The notes under the pieces: generated by a model | Seen by the model: only the letters and a program-made list of their open reading frames with translations | What the model was told of the DNA's origin: nothing | Database searches by the model: none | NCBI RefSeq assembly: GCF_000183135.1 | Contig: NC_014734.1 | Location: 2,232,001 to 2,296,000, forward strand | From: Paludibacter propionicigenes WB4 | Lineage (GTDB): Bacteria; Bacteroidota; Bacteroidia; Bacteroidales; Paludibacteraceae | Length of the DNA stretch: 64,000 nt | Reading direction: 5' to 3' | Made by a program: the position numbers and the translations under genes | Shown here: positions 37,530 through 46,071 of the stretch, one piece after another | Layout: each line of letters begins with the position of its first letter | Numbering within the stretch: the first letter of the stretch is position 1

Positions 37530-38942
37530 ATGAAATTTACTTTTTTCAGGTTAATTCTCTTTTCTTTTATTATCGGGATTTTCAGTTCGTGTCTGGGATC
37601 AAGTAGTGATACAATCGCTGTCTCTTCCAGTCCTGATTTCTCATCACTTGTATTTAAGCCGAAAACCTCAAATAAATATTTGAGCACTGCTATTTTTACT
37701 TTAAGTGAGTATGATGCTGCATCAAAGGATTCGATCATTGTTAATCTCGATTCATTACCATACAACACTAATATCGACAGCGTTAATCCTACTTTTACTT
37801 TCAAAAGTTCTGCTGCCATTAGACTTTATTACCTTCCGGGCAATAAATATAAAAGAGACTCAGTTTGGTTAACCGGAAAGGATACTATTGACTTTAGGCA
37901 ACCCGTAACTGTAAAGAACTTTGCCTCTGACGGAAAAACTTACAAAAAATATATCGTCAAAACAAACGTGCACCAGGTAAATCCTGAAGCTTACTTGTGG
38001 AGCAAAGTATCGGATAATTTGGGTCAGGCAGATTTTAAAAGCCAAAAAGCGATTACCCTAAACGATACTCTTTTTTACTATCAAAATGACGGGACGAATG
38101 GCTTCCTCAATGTTTCATCGGATGGTCAAACCTGGACACCAAAGACAGTAACGGGATTACCTGTTAACACTCCTCTGAATGATATGACTCTGTTCAAGGG
38201 ACAGGTATTTGTAAGCAAGGATGGATTTAATTTATATTCTTCGTCTAATGGAATTAATTGGGTCAAGAAGTCATTGACAGAATTTTCATTCAAGTCTTTA
38301 CTTTTTGTTTTCAATGAACAATTGTGGGCTGTAGTTCAGGCAAGTGATGCAAGTTACCATTTTGCAAATTCAACCGATGGAGTTATATGGACTATGAGAG
38401 GCACTATTCCTAACAATTTCCCTGTAAATGATTTTGCATCCGTTTCTTTTAAATCTCCAACCGGAAAAGAACGAGTATTGGTTACAAATGGCTATTCTGC
38501 TAATGGATCAATTGAATATAGCCGTTGGACAACCGAAGACGTAACCGGAGTTAACTGGCTGGATTTTGATACTGAAAATGGAACCCTAGAAGATTTGGTA
38601 GTTGGTGGATCAATAATTTCATACGACAATAAATTATTAGCATTCGGACTGAAATCTGATGGCACAAGCTTATATAAGATATCTAAAGACGAAGGATTGA
38701 GCTGGCAAGTGCCCGATACAACGCTTAATCTTCTTCCTTCAGCTTATCGGGCTAATCCGCGCAACTATCAGTCCGTTGTAGTATTCAAACCTAAAACGTA
38801 CGACAAGATTAATTCTGCTACGCTTAAAGAAGAGATAACCAAGTCGAATAAAATATTCATTTTTGGAGGAAAATTTAATTCTACTACATATTCTGACGTT
38901 TGGACAGGTAAACTTAACAAAAAAAGTTTCCTAAGACAATAA
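37530..38942 (+). CDS. DUF6242-like lipoprotein with beta-propeller
   Basis: A 470-aa exported lipoprotein with lipobox FSSC (Cys21). An N-terminal Ig-like region (about 35-150, ending KKYIVKTNVHQVNPEAY) is followed by repeated short blades with the pattern S.DG..W (SSDGQTWTPKT, SSNGINWVKKS, STDGVIWTMRG, SKDEGLSWQVP). This suggests a kelch- or sialidase-like propeller. The layout fits DUF6242. Function unknown; surface ligand binding is a guess. Own promoter and strong terminator. Confidence 0.75.
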   Translation: MKFTFFRLILFSFIIGIFSSCLGSSSDTIAVSSSPDFSSLVFKPKTSNKYLSTAIFTLSEYDAASKDSIIVNLDSLPYNTNIDSVNPTFTFKSSAAIRLYYLPGNKYKRDSVWLTGKDTIDFRQPVTVKNFASDGKTYKKYIVKTNVHQVNPEAYLWSKVSDNLGQADFKSQKAITLNDTLFYYQNDGTNGFLNVSSDGQTWTPKTVTGLPVNTPLNDMTLFKGQVFVSKDGFNLYSSSNGINWVKKSLTEFSFKSLLFVFNEQLWAVVQASDASYHFANSTDGVIWTMRGTIPNNFPVNDFASVSFKSPTGKERVLVTNGYSANGSIEYSRWTTEDVTGVNWLDFDTENGTLEDLVVGGSIISYDNKLLAFGLKSDGTSLYKISKDEGLSWQVPDTTLNLLPSAYRANPRNYQSVVVFKPKTYDKINSATLKEEITKSNKIFIFGGKFNSTTYSDVWTGKLNKKSFLRQ

Positions 38943-38960
38943 ATTGGATATCTGATATTT

Positions 38961-38995
38961 AAACAGGTATTACTGAAATTCAGTAATGCCTGTTT
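38961..38995 (+). terminator. Intrinsic terminator after the DUF6242-like gene
   Basis: A 16-bp stem (AAACAGGTATTACTGA with TCAGTAATGCCTGTTT, one wobble) with a 3-nt loop and a T run. Confidence 0.92.
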
Positions 38996-39027
38996 TTTAT
39001 TTTTGATGCTTTTACCGCATTTTTTAA

Positions 39028-39035
39028 TACTTTTG
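39028..39035 (+). promoter_or_regulatory. -7 element TACTTTTG upstream of the small basic protein
   Basis: TACTTTTG matches TAnnTTTG, with TTTTG at 39001-39005 as a loose -33 (22-nt spacing). Transcription would start near 39042, which excludes the ATG at 39003 as start codon. Confidence 0.5.
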
Positions 39036-39059
39036 TCCCGTCAAAAAAACAGAATCAAA

Positions 39060-39404
39060 TTGAAATCAAACCAAACATACAATAGAGTATCACTCCGCTT
39101 CCGTCGCTGGAGCAGGGCAGGATATGCTATTTTTTGTAGTCTGGCTTGTAGTGTTACTATTGGTAATGTGGCTGTTTCCATTTGCGATAAATCGCTTCAG
39201 AAAGCCATTGGAACATCTACGTTTTCGCTTTGTGTGAATGATTCAGAATCGGAATCGTCCGAAAAACTCAAAGAACAGGCGGATTTGGAACTTGCAATTG
39301 CCCAATTGCAGGAATCTGTCTTGTTGGAAAAAACTTTCGAAAGTGCCGCTGCGTGCGGTGTAAACACATATTTATTATTTAAACCAACGGTTGAAATGAG
39401 CTAG
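39060..39404 (+). CDS. Small basic protein with RFRRWSRAGYA motif upstream of a TonB receptor
   Basis: A 114-aa protein if started at the TTG at 39060; an open frame reaches an ATG at 39003, but the likely promoter lies between. Near the start is VSLRFRRWSRAGYAIFCSL, then VTIGNVAVSICDKSLQKA, with a polar, Glu-rich second half (residues about 60-95). I recall similar RFRRWSRKGYA-type small proteins ahead of TonB-dependent receptors in Bacteroidales but know of no function. Its last six codons form the left arm of a strong terminator and the stop codon lies in the loop, so it may be a leader peptide as well as, or instead of, a working protein. Confidence 0.65.
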   Translation: MKSNQTYNRVSLRFRRWSRAGYAIFCSLACSVTIGNVAVSICDKSLQKAIGTSTFSLCVNDSESESSEKLKEQADLELAIAQLQESVLLEKTFESAAACGVNTYLLFKPTVEMS

Positions 39405-39420
39405 TCTCGTTTCAACCGTT
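39386..39420 (+). terminator. Terminator/attenuator between the small basic protein and the TonB receptor
   Basis: A 15-bp stem (AACGGTTGAAATGAG with CTCGTTTCAACCGTT, one wobble), loop CTAGT, followed by TTTTATTTTATT. The stop codon of the small ORF (39402-39404) is in the loop and the receptor ATG is only 17 bases further on. A ribosome ending the small ORF would cover the left arm. Confidence 0.85.
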
Positions 39421-39436
39421 TTTTATTTTATTCATT

Positions 39437-41329
39437 ATGAGGAAATTTTTCATTCTTTTTTCGTTGATTAGTTTAGTTACATTTCAAGCCGTTCGAAGTC
39501 AGGAGAAGGCTGACTCGGTAAATCTTTCCGATGTTGAGGTAAACGCCACCCGCAATAAACTTTACTCCGAAATGGGACGAGTACTGACTTTTATTGACCG
39601 AACTGAAATAAAACGTTCGGCAGTTCAAAGCATCGATCAGTTGTTGGATTATGTTGCCGGAATTGACATACGCCAGCGCGGGACAAACAGTACGCAAGCA
39701 GATATTTCGGTGCGCGGTGGTTCGTTCGATCAGGTGTTGGTGCTTCTGAACGGTGTAAACATTACCGATCCGCAAACCGGACATTTCAACCTGGATATTC
39801 CGTTGAATTTGTCGGATGTGAGCCGCGTGGAAATTCTACAAGGATCGTCGGCGCGCGTGTTAGGATCAAACGCGTTTAGTGGAGCAATAAACATAATAAC
39901 AGAAAGTAACGAGCCGAATTCGCTGAGAGCCGAACTGACAGGCGGTAGCTTCAATACCTTCGGTCAATCGGTAACCAATACCAGCGGAAATGAGCGGTTA
40001 CACACACTCGTTTCGGTGTCGCACCAAAGCAGCGATGGATATACCAGAAACACCGATTATGATTTTGTCAATGCTTTTGTTCAATCCGTTTTAAATACTA
40101 ACTCTGCCGGAAAATTCGACCTGCAAGTGGCGGCACAGCAAAAAGCCTTCGGGGCAAATGGTTTTTACGGGCTGGCATACCCGAATCAATACGAACGCTC
40201 TAAAACGTTTTTAACCGCATTGAATTGGTCCATTACTCGCAACAAACTGACTTATTCCGCTCAGGCTTACTGGCGTCGTCATAACGACCGGTTTGAGCTG
40301 GATTACAACAAACCTGCAGGTTGGAATTATCATCAAACGGACGTGACAGGAGCTAAGTTTACGGTTGATGCACTTACATCTTTAGGTAAAACTACTTTGG
40401 GTGCCGAGTTACGCAACGAACATATCCTCAGCAATAAACTGGGTGAAGCACGCGATTCGCTTAAAGTGCCTTTCGAAGAGAGTGGCTATTTTACGAAAGA
40501 AACAAATCGTTTGAACTCTTCTGCATTTTTGAATCATGCAGTTACAGTTGGGAAGTTCTATGCTTCAGCAGGCGTATCGGAAACATATACTTCGAAATAT
40601 GGTCTGAACGGAGCCGGTGGAGCAGATATTGCTTACCGATTCAGCGACAAGTACCGTGTATTTGCGTCATTCAATTCGGCTGTCAGATTACCTACATTTA
40701 CCGATATTTATTATGTTTATCCGAATGTTCAGGTTGCAGACCCCAACATTAAACCGGAGCACTCACAGACTTTTGAAGTGGGAACCAAAATGAATGAATC
40801 GAACTGGAAGTTGCAGGCCACGGCTTATTATCGATTGGGACAAAATGTGATTGACTGGATATTAGTGCCGGGCGAAACCGTTTGGAGAAATAAAAATCTG
40901 ACCAACGTGAATGCAATGGGCGCCGATGTGAACGCTGAATATATTTTTCAGGACTTTATTATTCGCAAAATAGGAATTGCTTATTCGTACCTCACAATGA
41001 ATAAAGATGCCAGCACTTTCGACTCGAAATATGCGCTGGACTATCTGAGAAACAAGGCGGTGGTTTCACTTGACCATAAAATAGCGGGTAAACTTTCGGC
41101 TTCGTGGAAGTTTTCTTACCTCGATCGGGCAGGAAGCTATACCGACGTAAATAAACAATTGCAAAGCTTTAGTGCATATTCGTTGCTGGATTGTCGATTG
41201 CTGTGGAACGGAAAAGGATTTGATGTATTTGCCGATGTAAATAACATCTTTGATAAAGCCTATGCCGATTATGGTGGGTTGAATCAGCCGGGACGGAATT
41301 TTAATGCTGGGGTGAGATTGAAATTGTAA
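39437..41329 (+). CDS. TonB-dependent outer-membrane receptor (BtuB/CirA-like)
   Basis: A 630-aa TonB-dependent receptor. Signal peptide at 1-21, TonB-box-like stretch VNLSDVEVNATRN, plug at about 30-155 (SIDQLLDYVAGIDIRQRG, VRGGSFDQVLVLLNG, VEILQGSSARVLGSNAFSGA) and a 22-strand barrel ending in AGVRLKL. The size fits siderophore, haem or cobalamin receptors rather than SusC. No cobalamin riboswitch is visible ahead of it; the leader instead holds the small basic protein and the attenuator hairpin. Substrate not determined. Confidence 0.92.
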   Translation: MRKFFILFSLISLVTFQAVRSQEKADSVNLSDVEVNATRNKLYSEMGRVLTFIDRTEIKRSAVQSIDQLLDYVAGIDIRQRGTNSTQADISVRGGSFDQVLVLLNGVNITDPQTGHFNLDIPLNLSDVSRVEILQGSSARVLGSNAFSGAINIITESNEPNSLRAELTGGSFNTFGQSVTNTSGNERLHTLVSVSHQSSDGYTRNTDYDFVNAFVQSVLNTNSAGKFDLQVAAQQKAFGANGFYGLAYPNQYERSKTFLTALNWSITRNKLTYSAQAYWRRHNDRFELDYNKPAGWNYHQTDVTGAKFTVDALTSLGKTTLGAELRNEHILSNKLGEARDSLKVPFEESGYFTKETNRLNSSAFLNHAVTVGKFYASAGVSETYTSKYGLNGAGGADIAYRFSDKYRVFASFNSAVRLPTFTDIYYVYPNVQVADPNIKPEHSQTFEVGTKMNESNWKLQATAYYRLGQNVIDWILVPGETVWRNKNLTNVNAMGADVNAEYIFQDFIIRKIGIAYSYLTMNKDASTFDSKYALDYLRNKAVVSLDHKIAGKLSASWKFSYLDRAGSYTDVNKQLQSFSAYSLLDCRLLWNGKGFDVFADVNNIFDKAYADYGGLNQPGRNFNAGVRLKL

Positions 41330-41330
41330 T

Positions 41331-41435
41331 AATGACCACCCCAAACCCCTAAAGGGGAACATAAAAACGGCTGTATTCACTTAAGAGTACAGCCGCTTTT
41401 TCTTAAAGCCCCTTTAGGGGTTTGGGGTGGTCATT
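41331..41435. repeat. 27-bp perfect inverted repeat (CCCCTAAAGGGG type) around a terminator
   Basis: The arms 41331-41357 and 41409-41435 are exact complements, containing GACCACCCCAAACCCCTAAA and AGGGG. They enclose the terminator at 41368-41395. A related motif (CCCCTTTAGGGGTTAGGGG) occurs at 59571-59589. It is a dispersed Bacteroidetes-type intergenic repeat. Confidence 0.85.
41368..41395. terminator. Bidirectional terminator between the TonB receptor and fumarase
   Basis: CGGCTGTA at 41368-41375 pairs with TACAGCCG at 41388-41395, with A runs before and T runs after. It serves two convergent genes. Confidence 0.8.
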
Positions 41436-43067
41436 CTAGCAAACCATAGTTGGTTTGATTTGTTTGAAGAAATCGTTTCCTTTGTCGTCTACCAGAATAA
41501 ATGCAGGGAAATTTTCCACTTCAATTTTCCAGATAGCTTCCATGCCTAATTCGGGATATTCAAGGCATTCCACTTTTTTGATATTTTGTTGAGCTAAAAT
41601 AGCTGCCGGACCACCGATGGAACCTAAGTAGAATCCGCCGTATTTCTTACAAGCATCTGTTACCTGCTGTGTGCGGTTTCCTTTGGCAATCATGATTAAG
41701 CTACCGCCGTTTTCCTGAAATAAATCCACGTACGAATCCATACGACCGGCGGTGGTAGGACCAAACGAACCGGAAGGCATTCCTTTAGGCGTTTTAGCAG
41801 GACCTGCATAGTAAATCGGATGGTCTTTCACGTATTGAGGAAGCGGTTTGCCTGCATCAATCAATTCTTTCAGCTTGGCGTGTGCAATATCACGACCCAC
41901 CACGATAGTTCCGTTCAATGAAAGGCGTGTTGCAACAGGATATTTAGACAAAGTAGCCAAAATCTCTTTCATTGGCAGGTTCAAATCTATTTTTACAGCA
42001 TTTCCTTCGCCTTCGTTACGCAATTCTTCAGGAATCAAAGCTCCCGGATTATCTTCCATGCGTTCAACCCAAACACCGTCTTTGTTGATTTTACCTTTGA
42101 TGTTACGGTCGGCAGAGCACGAAACAGCCATACCTACAAAGCAGGAAGCACCGTGGCGCGACAAGCGAACGATACGCACATCGTGAGCAAAATACTTACC
42201 TCCAAACTGAGCGCCGAAGCCCGAAGCTTGTGCTTGTTTCAGAACTTTTTGCTCCATTTCCACGTCGCGGAAAGCTTGTCCAAGCTCGTTTCCTTCAGTT
42301 GGAAGTTCGTCGTAATATTTAGTCGAAGCCAGTTTTACGGTTTTCATACAAGCATCGGCCGAAGTTCCGCCAATAACGAAAGCAATGTGGTAAGGAGGAC
42401 AAGCCGCAGTACCCAGCGTTTTCATTTTTTCGGTCAGGAATTTTTCCAACGAAGCCGGGTTAAGCAATGCTTTGGTTTCCTGGAAAAGGTATGATTTATT
42501 GGCCGAGCCACCACCTTTGGCAATAAACAAGAATTTGTATTCGTTTCCATGTCCGGCTACAAGGTCAATTTGAGCAGGCAGGTTGGTGCCGGTGTTCACT
42601 TCGTCGTACATGTTGAGCGCTGCGTTTTGCGAGTAACGCAGGTTTTCTTCGGTATATGTTTCGTAGATACCTTTCGAAAGGGCTTCTTCGTCTGTACCGT
42701 TGGTCCAAACATTGCTTCCTTTTTTAGCATAAACGGTAGCAGTTCCTGTGTCCTGACAGAAAGGAAGGATGCCTTTAGCAGCAATCTCAGCATTGCGAAG
42801 CATGGTCAACGCCACGTACTTGTCGTTTTCGCTGGCTTCGGGATCAGCAAGGATAGCAGCCACTTGTTTTTGATGTTCGGGGCGCAGCAGGAATGAGCAG
42901 TCGCGCATGGCAGCACGAGCCAACATGGTCAATGCTTCCGGTTCTACTTTCAGGATTTCCTGTCCTTCAAATTCAGATACCGAAACATGGTCTTTGGTAA
43001 GTAAATAGTATTCGGTTTTTTCTTTTCCCAGTGGAAATGGTTCCTGGTACTTAAATTCTTTTGCCAT
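41436..43067 (-). CDS. Class I fumarate hydratase (oxygen-sensitive, 4Fe-4S)
   Basis: A 543-aa enzyme interconverting fumarate and malate in the TCA or fumarate-reduction branch. Cluster cysteines are in [10 protein letters not shown] (C104), [12 protein letters not shown] and [11 protein letters not shown]. The N-terminal alpha and C-terminal beta ([17 protein letters not shown]) domains are fused, as in E. coli FumA/Fum[13 protein letters not shown] is also conserved. The class matches a mainly anaerobic metabolism. Its 5' region contains a multi-hairpin element at 43123-43243. Confidence 0.96.
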   Translation of the reverse strand: MAKEFKYQEPFPLGKEKTEYYLLTKDHVSVSEFEGQEILKVEPEALTMLARAAMRDCSFLLRPEHQKQVAAILADPEASENDKYVALTMLRNAEIAAKGILPFCQDTGTATVYAKKGSNVWTNGTDEEALSKGIYETYTEENLRYSQNAALNMYDEVNTGTNLPAQIDLVAGHGNEYKFLFIAKGGGSANKSYLFQETKALLNPASLEKFLTEKMKTLGTAACPPYHIAFVIGGTSADACMKTVKLASTKYYDELPTEGNELGQAFRDVEMEQKVLKQAQASGFGAQFGGKYFAHDVRIVRLSRHGASCFVGMAVSCSADRNIKGKINKDGVWVERMEDNPGALIPEELRNEGEGNAVKIDLNLPMKEILATLSKYPVATRLSLNGTIVVGRDIAHAKLKELIDAGKPLPQYVKDHPIYYAGPAKTPKGMPSGSFGPTTAGRMDSYVDLFQENGGSLIMIAKGNRTQQVTDACKKYGGFYLGSIGGPAAILAQQNIKKVECLEYPELGMEAIWKIEVENFPAFILVDDKGNDFFKQIKPTMVC

Positions 43068-43555
43068 TTTTCTATTATTTTAATCAGTTAAGTAAATGAT
43101 AATTATTATTGATATATTTTTTGTCACATAGTTCACACTCGTTTTAAATAGAAAATGTAAGACTAAGAACACATAGCATTATCCCGAATACGGGATAATT
43201 TCAGACTGAGCAAAAGTATCGTCAGATACTTTTACTATGTGACCTAAGTCTTTTTTACAAATATTTCTATGTGTACTATTGTGATATAATGTATTATTAT
43301 ATATTGGAAACTACTTATAATTGACGATTGAAAAGTGTTGCAAAATTACGGAAATTTTTCTGTAATCAATACTTGCAGGAACAAACTTTATCCCCAAAAC
43401 AGCTTTCGTTATATTTTAATTTTATGCACATCGTCAACCCCCATTAGTAAAGGATTATATGGCTATTTTGGTCTAATCAACTCATACTAAGATCAAATTT
43501 TGAATAACAAATCAAACAAAATATTTTTTAATTTAAAAATAAACATATATATTTG
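43068..43555. other. Intergenic region upstream of fumarase, no gene seen
   Basis: About 490 AT-rich bases that include the three-stem element at 43123-43243. The rest shows no supported ORF. Confidence 0.5.
43123..43243. repeat. Three-stem palindromic element upstream of fumarase
   Basis: An outer stem (GTCACATAGT at 43123 and ACTATGTGAC at 43234) encloses two hairpins, ATTATCCCG/CGGGATAAT (43179-43200) and AAAAGTATC/GATACTTTT (43212-43232). A T run follows on the plus strand. It could be a MITE-like cruciform or a structured leader. Confidence 0.7.
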
Positions 43556-43646
43556 CCCCCTGCTGGCGCGGATTTGTAATCCCAAGACAGAAGAAAGAAA
43601 GCAATCAATTGAGTTGGCACGGGTCTGCGACCCGTGCCAGCGGGGG
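43556..43646. repeat. REP-like double hairpin, copy A
   Basis: A 90-bp element that opens with CTGCTGGCGCGGATTTGTAA and closes with a perfect TGGCACGGGT/ACCCGTGCCA hairpin and CAGCGGGGG. It shares a 35-bp identical core (CAAGACAGAAGAAAGAAAGC, then AATCAATTGAGTTG) with copy B but lacks about five bases of the first hairpin. It precedes the TlpA-like gene. Confidence 0.85.
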
Positions 43647-43684
43647 TTATGCCTCATGCAAAAAAAACGAAAAAACGAACAATT

Positions 43685-45016
43685 ATGAACAGAATATTGA
43701 TGACATTAACTTTTAGTTTATTCCTCTTGAATTTATGTTTGGGACAAATTCCAAAGGAAGCATTTCCATTGACAGATTCTCTTAGTGACTTATGGCATAA
43801 TGGAGAAACAGAAAAAGCAATTGAATCCTCTTTGGAATTATATCGTTTGTATCCACCGATGTTTATTGAGAGTATCCATAATACGCTTGCCCAACAACTA
43901 CAAAATGACCCCAAATTATATGGACAAAAATATTTGGAGCAATTACGACTAAAGAAAAATGATGAAATCAGCAATATCATTTCTCCAATTTATTTATGGA
44001 GTAAGTCAATAAATGAAAAAAATGAAAATGATTTAAAAGAGATTTTGAAAGAACTAAATAGCATTTTAAAAGACAGCTCTAATTATAAATCTGAAACCGA
44101 AAGATACTGCCTTTTAATTTTACAAGAACTGGATAAGAAAAACGCCATTGATGCTAAAAACAAAGAAATAATCTTACACAAAAATATAAACAATTTGGAA
44201 GCATATCCTTATGTCAATAAAGTTATTGTTGGCAGGTCAGAAGGGGTAAAAAGAGCATGGCACAGATATTTATTGGCATATAGTTATAACTATCTGTATA
44301 CAGTTAAACCCAATGTTGCAGAATACTTAAAAAAAGCTTCTGATTACAGCCCCGACCAAAACGACAGACAATATAAACATGCATATTTTTATGACGCTGC
44401 TCTTTTGACAGGTAATACAAGAGAGTTCGGTTTTCAAACAAAATATCAAAAGTATTTGGTTGAGAATAATCTCAATTCTGAGGCATTAGATTTATTGAGC
44501 GACATAGCTTTTGGCAACCCCTCAGATTACAACATAAAAACATTACGGGAATTTTATGAAAAATTAAAATACAACAGATTATTTACTGACTATTGGGCTA
44601 ATTATATTCATAAAAAGGGCAAACCAGTTCCAAAACTAAAAATACGATTTGAAAAAGAAGAATTAGACTTAACTAAGGAACCTGGTAAATGGATTTATAT
44701 TGATGTTTGGGGAACTTGGTGTAGTCCATGTGTAAAAGAATTGCCCGAATTACAATCCTTTTTTGTTGAGAATAATAAAAGTAGTAATTCAAGATTAGAG
44801 GTTTGCACATTTTCGTTTAGTTCTCAAAACTTGTCGGAATTTATGACTAAAAATAAATATACATTTCCAGTTAGCGAGATTGACAAACGAACTAATGATT
44901 TATTTGAGGTCTCTGGATATCCAACAAAAATATTGATTTCACCACAAGGCAACTTCATAAAGATACCTTTTGGAGTTGACTGGAAAATATATATTAAAAA
45001 TTACACAATGATGTAA
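43685..45016 (+). CDS. TlpA/ResA-like thioredoxin-fold protein with helical N-terminal domain (accessory island)
   Basis: A 443-aa exported protein starting at the ATG at 43685 (signal peptide RILMTLTFSLFLLNLCLGQ); the frame continues upstream into the repeat. Residues about 25-320 are helical and TPR-like. The C-terminal thioredoxin fold has WGTWCSPC with C346 and C349, then VKELPELQSFF and the cis-Pro region GYPTKILISPQG. Such proteins are periplasmic thiol-disulfide oxidoreductases. The gene is AT-rich compared with its neighbours and lies between two copies of the REP-like repeat, which suggests acquisition as a unit. Confidence 0.78.
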   Translation: MNRILMTLTFSLFLLNLCLGQIPKEAFPLTDSLSDLWHNGETEKAIESSLELYRLYPPMFIESIHNTLAQQLQNDPKLYGQKYLEQLRLKKNDEISNIISPIYLWSKSINEKNENDLKEILKELNSILKDSSNYKSETERYCLLILQELDKKNAIDAKNKEIILHKNINNLEAYPYVNKVIVGRSEGVKRAWHRYLLAYSYNYLYTVKPNVAEYLKKASDYSPDQNDRQYKHAYFYDAALLTGNTREFGFQTKYQKYLVENNLNSEALDLLSDIAFGNPSDYNIKTLREFYEKLKYNRLFTDYWANYIHKKGKPVPKLKIRFEKEELDLTKEPGKWIYIDVWGTWCSPCVKELPELQSFFVENNKSSNSRLEVCTFSFSSQNLSEFMTKNKYTFPVSEIDKRTNDLFEVSGYPTKILISPQGNFIKIPFGVDWKIYIKNYTMM

Positions 45017-45034
45017 AAATAACTGGTGGTAATA

Positions 45035-45132
45035 CCCTGCTGGCGTGGATCTGTAATCCGTGCCAAGACAGAAGAAAGAAAGCAATCAATTGAGTTGACA
45101 CGGGTCACAGACCCGCGCCAGCGGGGGGGGGG
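45035..45132. repeat. REP-like double hairpin, copy B
   Basis: First hairpin GGCGTGGATctgtaATCCGTGCC, spacer AGACAGAAGAAAGAAAGC and onward, second hairpin ACACGGGT/ACCCGCG, then a run of ten G at 45123-45132. It separates the TlpA-like gene from the 177-aa gene. Confidence 0.85.
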
Positions 45133-45172
45133 CGTTGGTTGCAATTTTAGAAACCGTCATAACAAATTGATA

Positions 45173-45706
45173 ATGATTGATAAAATAAAATACTGGATTC
45201 AAAAACAAAAAGAAAAACGATTTTGGAATAATCCAGATAAATGGTTAGTTGCTGTGATTCTTGATGATAATAATGAACAAGTCTATGGCAAAGTAAAAAA
45301 TGGATTGGCAATTTTAGAGAGAATTCCTAAACCTGAAACTGGATATTTTTATCTTGATATTGTTAAAGTTGTTGGGCCAATTGGGAAACAGGCTTTTAGA
45401 GATGAGGAAATTGAGGTGTTTAAAGCTATTGAGATTTATAAAAGTTCAAATATTCCTACATTTACATTTAAAGCAATACTTCCTAAGCCAAATGATTATT
45501 TTAGATTATTAGATTGGTTTAAACAGTATGATAAAAAAGTAGAATTTCCTTGGTCTCCAAAAGATTATAATTTAGAATGGAGAAAAGGATATTGTACAGC
45601 GGACAATTTAGAACAAGCAACAAAAATATTACTCGATTTTGTACAACTTGATAGGTCCAGAGATGTAAAAGAGGTAAATAATTGGGACTATTATTTAAAA
45701 GAATAA
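45173..45706 (+). CDS. Uncharacterised 177-aa protein (accessory island)
   Basis: Starts at the ATG at 45173 (MIDKIKYWIQKQKEKRFWNN); the frame extends upstream only into repeat B. No signal peptide or membrane segment. Acidic, rich in aromatic and Lys residues, with KWLVAVILDDNNEQVYGKVK at the front and WRKGYCTADNLEQATKILLD near the end. I do not recognise the family. Small soluble acidic proteins in such islands are often immunity proteins, but no toxin gene is adjacent. It is bracketed by GTTGGTTGCA (45134) and its complement TGCAACCAAC (45713), 10 bp inverted. Confidence 0.65.
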   Translation: MIDKIKYWIQKQKEKRFWNNPDKWLVAVILDDNNEQVYGKVKNGLAILERIPKPETGYFYLDIVKVVGPIGKQAFRDEEIEVFKAIEIYKSSNIPTFTFKAILPKPNDYFRLLDWFKQYDKKVEFPWSPKDYNLEWRKGYCTADNLEQATKILLDFVQLDRSRDVKEVNNWDYYLKE

Positions 45707-45734
45707 TAAAAACTGCAACCAACATGGTGTCATA

Positions 45735-45815
45735 CACCCCGCTGGCGCACATTTAGCTTCGCTGACCGTTGGTTCTTGACAAGCTAAGCGGCAGAGCCGA
45801 GTGGTAATGTGTGCC
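45735..45815. repeat. Long imperfect palindrome, copy C-like, after the 177-aa gene
   Basis: ACCCCGCTGGCGCACATT at 45736-45753 pairs in part with AATGTGTGCC at 45806-45815, and an inner TTAGCTT pairs with AAGCTAA. It starts with the same CCCGCTGGCGC as copies A and B but is otherwise different, resembling the structured ends of gene cassettes. Confidence 0.55.
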
Positions 45816-45903
45816 TTGCTTTGGAAAAGCAATCCTATTATTTTGCTTCACTGGTAACCGGAGCTAAAAGTAAACCTGCGGATGAGACGAAATAGATAAG
45901 AAA

Positions 45904-46071
45904 AATGAGGCTGTCTAATAAGTGCTTTTTTTGAACGCAAATTACGCAAATGGCACAAATTTTCGCAAATTTCATTTTTATAGATGTCACTATATCAGTA
46001 ATCTGTGTCTTACGTCGATTTGCGGTTTTTGCGTAATTTGCGTTCCATTTTTCTTTTGAGACATCCTCATT
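45904..46071. mobile_element. MITE-like element, 168 bp, no coding capacity
   Basis: Terminal inverted repeats AATGAGGCTGTCT (left) and AGACATCCTCATT (right, one mismatch). A second perfect inner pair of GAACGCAAATTACGCAAA lies at 45933-45950 and 46028-46045. There is no ORF and no obvious target-site duplication. It sits between the accessory island and the folding-factor operon. Confidence 0.72.

Noticed and set aside
38996-39436. Cobalamin riboswitch ahead of the TonB receptor
   Set aside because: No B12-box-like segment is visible, and the leader is taken up by the small ORF and the hairpin.
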